From Butyrivibrio sp. (GTDB lineage: Bacteria > Bacillota > Clostridia > Lachnospirales > Lachnospiraceae): a stretch of DNA of 36,100 nt. The first letter of the stretch is position 1. Every line of letters begins with the position of its first letter. A model generated the notes under the pieces. It did no database searches. It was not told where the DNA came from and was given only the letters and a program-made list of their open reading frames with translations. The stretch covers positions 1-36,100 of the forward strand of contig NZ_SVFW01000008.1 of the NCBI RefSeq assembly GCF_015056685.1, written 5' to 3'. The position numbers were made by a program, and so were the translations under genes. Below, in pieces: positions 31,913 through 36,100 of this stretch.

Positions 31913-32490
31913 TATGTTTGTTGGAATGATTCGTTAAGAAAAAATAACGAAAACTATACGACTACGGGCATAGGGCCTGTAGATTCGAATCGATTCAGAA
32001 TTATTATTTTCAGGAATACATTTGATCCGTAAGAAAAACAATTCAGAATTTTAGAATGTCGTGAAAACGACAAAAGATAAAATATCATTTATCTAATCTG
32101 TTGTAAAGAGGATTTTGCAAAGAGAGTTTTTACGAAGAGTTTTTTTTATGCTAATCGTAATTGCCAAGGCTTTTGACTTTGCGGTTTGGGTATATGCGGC
32201 TATAAATGCAATTACAGCACCATTGAAGATCATTTTTGATAGCATGAAATGGGCATAGGAATGCGATTTGTTAATTACAACATCCCTTAATACGATGATA
32301 ATTGAGTCTACAAGTCCATGTTATGGATGTGTAGATTCAATTTATTTTATATATACCCAAAATCTGATTTCCAAAAAACAGCCAATGGATGTGTAGTTTG
32401 AAAAAACTTGCTATATGCCCAATCGAGGAATTAAAAAGATTATTCGACTGAGATTGGATGAGCATAAAGTGTACACGCTAGCTGAGCATG
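31913..32490 (+). other. gene-poor AT-rich region
   Basis: About 580 bases with no convincing gene. It contains an inverted repeat TTCGTTA/TAACGAA (31930-31951) in the leader of the minus-strand gene, ATTCAGAATT twice (31993-32002 and 32041-32050), a small hairpin GTCGT-GAAA-ACGAC near 32058-32071, and a 36-codon frame at 32148-32258 (hydrophobic, begins MLIVIAKAFDFAVWVYAAIN) with no good ribosome binding site. The repeats at 32308-32421 are listed separately. It could be a decayed gene or mobile element, but no recognisable remnant was found. Confidence 0.5.
32308..32421 (+). repeat. diverged duplicated unit with hairpin
   Basis: ATGGATGTGTAG is present at 32323-32334 and 32385-32396, and each copy is followed 27-28 bases later by ATATACCCAA or ATATGCCCAA, so a unit of about 62 bases was duplicated and has diverged. 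Upstream of the first copy, CTACAAGTCCAT (32308-32319) pairs with it across a three-base loop with two mismatches. Its role is unknown. Confidence 0.5.
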
Positions 32491-32521
32491 AAAAGAAGCC
32501 ACCTGTTTGATAGGTGGCTTC
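32491..32521 (-). terminator. rho-independent terminator (minus strand)
   Basis: A ten-base perfect stem GAAGCCACCT (32495-32504) with AGGTGGCTTC (32512-32521) and seven-base loop. Read on the minus strand it is followed by TTTT (from AAAA at 32491-32494), so it ends the leftward membrane protein gene, 87 bases past its stop. Confidence 0.85.
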
Positions 32522-32608
32522 GTAATAAATGAGACTAGACCAGCATGAACCAGAATAAACCAAACCAATTCGCAATATAGATCAAGTCCGAAGTTTCATA
32601 CACAATCA

Positions 32609-33121
32609 TCATCCCTTATTCTCATACTGCACTTTGGCGGCCTGGATCTGGGCGTTGACGTCGGCTAGAAACTGGTGGTTGGTTGGATCTGAGATGAATA
32701 TCAGGAAATCGCTGGCTTCCTTGCGGGTGAGCTTTTGAATTCCGGTAAGATAGGACATGATTTCTTCTTGGGTTTTACCCTCGCTGATAAAGCTTTCGAC
32801 TTTATCGAAAAGAATCATAAACCTGCGGACTTTATTTTTAGTATTTATATGATGCAGTTCAATAATGATGGAAAGCAGAATGAACGAAGATGCCACAAAA
32901 AGAATCAGGCTCAGTATACCGTACAGATAGATACCAACCCTCATATTAAGAATGGTGGAACTTAAAGATGATAACACCAAAATAGAAAGAGATGTTATCA
33001 AGATGACCAGCCGGGTATAATTCCGGAGCTTGTCATCCAAATCCATGAGCTTTACAGCTAGTCCAAAAACTATGTAGAATACTGCTGCAAAGGCCATCCC
33101 CAGATAACACAACTGTAGCAT
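32609..33121 (-). CDS. small membrane protein of unknown function
   Basis: A 170-residue protein. Three hydrophobic helices are visible (about 5-25, 37-57, 63-88), separated by a basic loop (DDKLRNYTR) and a short turn; a cytoplasmic C-terminal half follows (about 90-170) with a predicted helical bundle (DKVESFISEGKTQEEIMSYL and LTRKEASDFLIFISDP). I do not recognise a family. The start ATG at 33121 has AGGGGGAT eight bases upstream. It is transcribed divergently from the liv operon at 33374 and ends at its own terminator, so it is a separate unit. The C-terminal part could be a protein interaction domain. Function not assigned. Confidence 0.65.
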   Translation of the reverse strand: MLQLCYLGMAFAAVFYIVFGLAVKLMDLDDKLRNYTRLVILITSLSILVLSSLSSTILNMRVGIYLYGILSLILFVASSFILLSIIIELHHINTKNKVRRFMILFDKVESFISEGKTQEEIMSYLTGIQKLTRKEASDFLIFISDPTNHQFLADVNAQIQAAKVQYENKG

Positions 33122-33170
33122 ATGTTTATCCCCCTTTATTCAATTGTAACAATCATAAATGAATTATGCA

Positions 33171-33250
33171 ATTCTAAGTAGAATCTATTGACTTTTACAC
33201 TACAATGCTTTAACCTTTAAAAGTAATACAAGATTGTATACATATATACA
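33171..33250 (+). promoter_or_regulatory. putative liv operon promoter and operator region
   Basis: TTGACT (33188-33193) is a good -35; the element 17 bases later is TAACCT (33211-33216), a poor -10. Just before it is the palindrome ATTCTA-AG-TAGAAT (33171-33184). A second inverted repeat TGTATA-CATA-TATACA lies at 33235-33250. The repeats could bind regulators of transporter expression. Promoter placement is tentative. Confidence 0.35.
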
Positions 33251-33323
33251 TTTATTGCTTATATCTGATGAGCAGCATTAAAAATCATGATAGGCTGTGG
33301 TTTCAATCAAGAAGGATATAACT

Positions 33324-33377
33324 ATGTATAAGTGCATCTATGTATTACACTCTTATGAAGGAGGAAAAATATTATGA
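33324..33377 (+). CDS. possible 17-codon leader peptide overlapping livJ
   Basis: An ATG at 33324, ten bases after an AAGGA element, opens 17 codons (MYKCIYVLHSYEGGKIL) and its TGA overlaps the livJ ATG (ATGA). It runs through the livJ ribosome binding site. It holds few branched-chain codons (two Ile, one Val, two Leu), so a classical attenuation leader is not obvious. It may be chance. Confidence 0.2.
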   Translation: MYKCIYVLHSYEGGKIL

Positions 33378-34582
33378 AGAAGTTCACTAAGGCATTTAGC
33401 GTATTCATGGCATCAGCGCTCCTTGCTACATCACTTGTTGGATGTGGTGATGCTCAGAGCACAGGTGCTACAGAGACAGCAGAAGGCGCAGCACAGGCAG
33501 AAGGCAGCGCAGCAGGTGCTACATTTAAGATTGGTGCTATCGGACCTCTTACAGGTGGCGCAGCAGCATACGGTAATGCAGTATGTAACGCAGCAGAGCT
33601 TGCAGTTGCAGAGATCAATGCAGCAGGCGGAATCAATGGTTATCAGGTTGAGTACAGCAAAGAAGATGATGAGCTCAACGCTGAGAAGTCAGTAAATGCT
33701 TATAACACTCTTAAGGACTGGGGCATGCAGATCCTTGTTGGTTCTACAACAAGTGCTTGCTCAATCGCAGTTTCAGAGTACACAAAGGCTGACAACATGT
33801 TCCAGCTTACACCTTCAGGATCAGCTGAGGATTGCGTAAAATATGACAACGTATTCCGTGTATGCTTCTCAGATCCTAACCAGGGTATTGCTTCTGCTCA
33901 GTATATTTCAGATCACAACCTTGCTACAAAGGTTGGTATCATCTACGACAGCTCAGACGTATATTCAAACGGTATCTATCAGAAGTTTGTTCAGGAGTCT
34001 GAGGGAAAGAACTACGAAGTAGTTTCAGCTGAAGCTTTCACACAGGACAACAACACAGACTTCTCAGTACAGCTTCAGAAGGCAAAAGATGCAGGTGCAG
34101 ACCTTGTATTCCTTCCTATCTACTACAAAGATGCATCTCTTATCCTTACACAGGCAAACACAATGGGATATGATCCAACATTCTTCGGTGTTGATGGTTT
34201 GGATGGTATCCTTTCAGTTGAGAATTTTGACACAACACTTGCTGAGGGCGTAATGCTTCTTACACCTTTCGCAGCTGATGCAACAGATGATCTTACAGTT
34301 AACTTTGTAAAGAACTACAAAGAAAAATATGGTGATACACCTAACCAGTTCGCAGCAGATGCTTATGATGCAGTATTCATCATAAAGCAGGCACTTGAGT
34401 CAAAGAATGCAACACCTGATATGAGCACATCTGATCTTTGTGAAGCTCTTAAGAGCGCTATGACAGAGATTGAAGCTTCAGGTCTTACATCCACAAAGAT
34501 GACTTGGGATGCAAGCGGTGAGCCTAACAAAGAGCCAAAGGCCGTAGTTATCAAGGATGGTGCATACGTTTCAGCTAACTAA
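33374..34582 (+). CDS. livJ: branched-chain amino acid ABC transporter substrate-binding lipoprotein
   Basis: A 402-residue lipoprotein. The signal peptide ends with the lipobox SLVGC, so Cys24 is lipid-modified after cleavage. An Ala/Gly/Glu/Ser-rich linker follows (about 25-48). The periplasmic-binding-protein type I domain starts with FKIGAIGPLTGGAAAYGNA (about 50-68) and continues with LAVAEINAAGGINGYQVE (about 75-92), STTSACSIAVSEY, and KVGIIYDSSDVYSNG, the typical Leu/Ile/Val-binding protein pattern. It sits outside the membrane and delivers amino acid to the LivHM permease encoded next. The ribosome binding site is an excellent GAAGGAGGA eight bases upstream. Codon use is more regular than in the orphan genes to the left, fitting high expression. 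Confidence 0.93.
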   Translation: MKKFTKAFSVFMASALLATSLVGCGDAQSTGATETAEGAAQAEGSAAGATFKIGAIGPLTGGAAAYGNAVCNAAELAVAEINAAGGINGYQVEYSKEDDELNAEKSVNAYNTLKDWGMQILVGSTTSACSIAVSEYTKADNMFQLTPSGSAEDCVKYDNVFRVCFSDPNQGIASAQYISDHNLATKVGIIYDSSDVYSNGIYQKFVQESEGKNYEVVSAEAFTQDNNTDFSVQLQKAKDAGADLVFLPIYYKDASLILTQANTMGYDPTFFGVDGLDGILSVENFDTTLAEGVMLLTPFAADATDDLTVNFVKNYKEKYGDTPNQFAADAYDAVFIIKQALESKNATPDMSTSDLCEALKSAMTEIEASGLTSTKMTWDASGEPNKEPKAVVIKDGAYVSAN

Positions 34583-34626
34583 GCTTACAGAACCTGACGA
34601 GGTAATTTCTAGTCTGGTTCGAACGT

Positions 34627-34653
34627 GTTACACCGAGCGAAGAGAGGTGTAAC
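34627..34653 (+). repeat. hairpin in the livJ-livH gap
   Basis: A perfect eight-base stem GTTACACC (34627-34634) with GGTGTAAC (34646-34653), 11-base loop, not followed by a T-run. It may protect the 3' end of the livJ message, as in other binding-protein-dependent systems where the binding protein is made in excess. Confidence 0.6.
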
Positions 34654-34681
34654 TTCCTTAGAAAATAAAAGTAAATGCAAG

Positions 34682-34713
34682 CGAGGGCGCTTAGAAATAA
34701 ATGCCCTCGTTTT
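34682..34713 (+). terminator. attenuating terminator between livJ and livH
   Basis: Stem CGAGGGC (34682-34688) with GCCCTCG (34703-34709), 14-base loop, then TTTT. It would stop most transcripts after livJ and let some read into livH, giving more binding protein than permease. A TATAAT at 34732-34737 could also give livH its own weak promoter, but no good -35 is seen. Confidence 0.7.
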
Positions 34714-34768
34714 CTGTTACTGTGTTATCATTATAATGATGTAAAAAAGAACTTTTTTGGAGGAGACT

Positions 34769-35653
34769 ATGAGTTTTTTGACATATCTCATAAATGGTCT
34801 GAGTCTTGGCAGTATCTATGCCATAATAGCCCTTGGATATACGATGGTTTACGGAATTGCCAAGATGCTTAATTTTGCACACGGTGATTTCATCATGGTG
34901 GGCTGCTACATTATTTTCTCAGTAAGCGCAGCACTTTCAGGTAATCCTATTTTAGGAATCCTTATTGCAATAGTGCTTTGCACACTTTTGGGAATCACAA
35001 CTGAGTTCGTGGCATACAGACCACTTCGAGGTGCAGCATCTCCTTTGGCAGTACTTATTACTGCAATTGGTGTCAGCTACCTTTTGGAAAACGTAGCCCT
35101 TTTAATTTTCGGTGCTGACATTAAGTCTTTTACTTCCGTAGTCAAATGGGAAGGAATCACACTTTTCGATGGACAACTTAAGATCCAGGGAGTAACAATC
35201 GTTACAATTGTTGTGAGTATCGTTATTCTCATTGTTTTACAGCTGTTTATAAATAAGACAAAACAGGGACAGGCTATGCTGGCAGCATCTGAAGATAAAG
35301 GTGCAGCAGCGCTTATGGGCATTAACGTAAACAGAACCATCATGCTGACATTTGCCATTGGTTCTGCTCTTGCAGCTATCGCCGGAGCACTCTTGTGCTC
35401 AGCATATCCTTCACTTTCACCATATACAGGCGCTATGCCCGGTATCAAAGCTTTCGTGGCAGCAGTTCTTGGCGGAATCGGTTCGATTCCCGGAGCCATG
35501 ATCGGAGGACTTGTTCTTGGTATCGTTGAGATACTGAGTAAGACATATATTTCATCACAGCTTTCAGATGCAATCGTGTTCGGTATTCTTGTTATCGTAC
35601 TTCTTGTTAAGCCGACTGGCATTCTTGGGAAGAAGATACAGGAAAAGGTATGA
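34769..35653 (+). CDS. livH: branched-chain amino acid ABC transporter permease LivH
   Basis: A 294-residue inner membrane permease with eight or so helices. The start ATG at 34769 follows GGAGGAG by three to five bases; an in-frame TTG at 34757 lies inside that site. Family signs are NGLSLGSIYAIIALGYTMVYG (about 8-20 onward), LNFAHGDFIMVG (about 34-45), VAYRPLRGAASPLAVLITAIG, and the loop that contacts the ATPases, AASEDKGAAALMGINVNR (about 172-189). It pairs with LivM, encoded 20 bases downstream, to form the channel for leucine, isoleucine and valine. Placement and motifs make the call secure; the ligand may be a related amino acid or short amide. Confidence 0.93.
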   Translation: MSFLTYLINGLSLGSIYAIIALGYTMVYGIAKMLNFAHGDFIMVGCYIIFSVSAALSGNPILGILIAIVLCTLLGITTEFVAYRPLRGAASPLAVLITAIGVSYLLENVALLIFGADIKSFTSVVKWEGITLFDGQLKIQGVTIVTIVVSIVILIVLQLFINKTKQGQAMLAASEDKGAAALMGINVNRTIMLTFAIGSALAAIAGALLCSAYPSLSPYTGAMPGIKAFVAAVLGGIGSIPGAMIGGLVLGIVEILSKTYISSQLSDAIVFGILVIVLLVKPTGILGKKIQEKV

Positions 35654-35672
35654 CTTGAAAGGATAAATATAA

Positions 35673-36100
35673 ATGAGCAAAACAAAACGTGACAATCTCA
35701 TCACATATGGCATAGTTATTCTTGCCTTTATAATATTTCAGGTGTTATCGGCAACAGGCAACCTTTCAAGCCACATGAAAGGCCTTTTGGTTCCAATGAC
35801 ATATTATGCGGTTATTGCAGTGGCACTTAATCTCTGTGTTGGAATCCTGGGAGAGCTCAGTATCGGACACTGCGGATTTATGTGCATAGGAGCATTCACC
35901 AGTGCATTCTTTTCAAAGGTAACTGAGGAAGTGCTTCCAACTGCACCAAGATTCATTATCGCATTTATCATAGGCATCGCATTTGCAGCCTTATTTGGAT
36001 TTCTTATTGGTATCCCGGTTCTTAGACTTAAGGGCGACTACCTTGCAATCGTCACTCTTGCCTTTGGTGAGATCATAAAAAACGTCATCAATGCTTTTTA
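35673..36100 (+). CDS. livM: branched-chain amino acid ABC transporter permease LivM, 3' end cut by window
   Basis: The frame is open to the right edge; 142 codons are visible. The ATG at 35673 has GAAAGGA ten bases upstream. After a short basic start (MSKTKRDN) come helices and the LivM pattern YYAVIAVALNLCVGILGELS, then IGHCGFMCIGAFTSAFF (family GQxxFxxIGAYT region, with His-Cys here), and PVLRLKGDYLAIVTLAFGEI, the signature loop of this permease. The companion of LivH in the membrane. Expected full length is about 330-360 residues. livG and livF ATPases would normally follow outside the window. Confidence 0.9.
   Translation, partial: MSKTKRDNLITYGIVILAFIIFQVLSATGNLSSHMKGLLVPMTYYAVIAVALNLCVGILGELSIGHCGFMCIGAFTSAFFSKVTEEVLPTAPRFIIAFIIGIAFAALFGFLIGIPVLRLKGDYLAIVTLAFGEIIKNVINAF

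Noticed and set aside
31965..31995. tRNA-like T-arm string (GATTCGAATC)
   Set aside because: No acceptor, D or anticodon arms can be folded around it; it is just a short palindrome.
32148..32258. 36-codon hydrophobic frame
   Set aside because: No good ribosome binding site, no recognisable family, in gene-poor AT-rich DNA; kept only as a remark in the region entry.
31900..32608. CRISPR array or insertion sequence in the repeat-bearing gap
   Set aside because: Only two diverged copies of one unit, no regular spacers, no transposase and no matched terminal inverted repeats.

Overview
The window looks like a chromosomal segment of an anaerobic Firmicute of the Lachnospiraceae, with Butyrivibrio or Pseudobutyrivibrio as the nearest guess. 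This rests on strong Gram-positive ribosome binding sites (AGGAGG and AGAGG types), moderate GC with CTT-rich leucine usage, a lipoprotein-type LivJ, and the mix of glycan genes. No rRNA, tRNA or marker gene is present, so the family-level assignment is an inference.

Positions 1-30056 hold one long rightward surface-polysaccharide locus, entered in mid-gene at the left edge. The first part (1-14459) is tightly packed. It has three GT4 glycosyltransferases, a formyltransferase-like enzyme, a CE4-like deacetylase fold protein, and an acyl/amide decoration block: AsnB-like amidotransferase, acyl carrier protein, VOC (epimerase-like) protein, GT4, FkbH-type HAD enzyme, second AsnB-like protein, MBOAT acyltransferase and SGNH partner. 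The second part (14460-29084) starts behind an extended -10 promoter and is more loosely spaced. It holds three GT11-type genes, an ABC flippase, a DUF5672 protein, two GT2 enzymes, a GT17 homologue, a DUF6056-like membrane protein, a polysaccharide pyruvyl transferase, a Wzx-type flippase and a GH88/GH105-like hydrolase. A ROK-family fructokinase and a strong terminator (30073-30101) close the locus.

Taken together the genes suggest assembly of a lipid-linked repeat unit by many glycosyltransferases in the cytoplasm. Acidic or acyl groups would be added (pyruvate ketal, O-acetyl, possibly a glyceryl-derived acyl, amides, N-formyl), followed by flipping through Wzx and/or the ABC exporter. 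The most unusual part is the carrier-protein-based decoration module at 3999-14459.

Positions 30057-33373 are an AT-rich interlude of orphan genes on both strands: two small proteins of unknown function, a PD-(D/E)XK-like protein, and a three-helix membrane protein. They are separated by clear terminators and by gene-poor DNA with direct repeats. Positions 33374-36100 begin a branched-chain amino acid ABC transporter operon (livJ, livH, livM), with livM cut by the right edge. livG and livF would be expected just outside. I saw no CRISPR array, insertion sequence, rRNA or tRNA.
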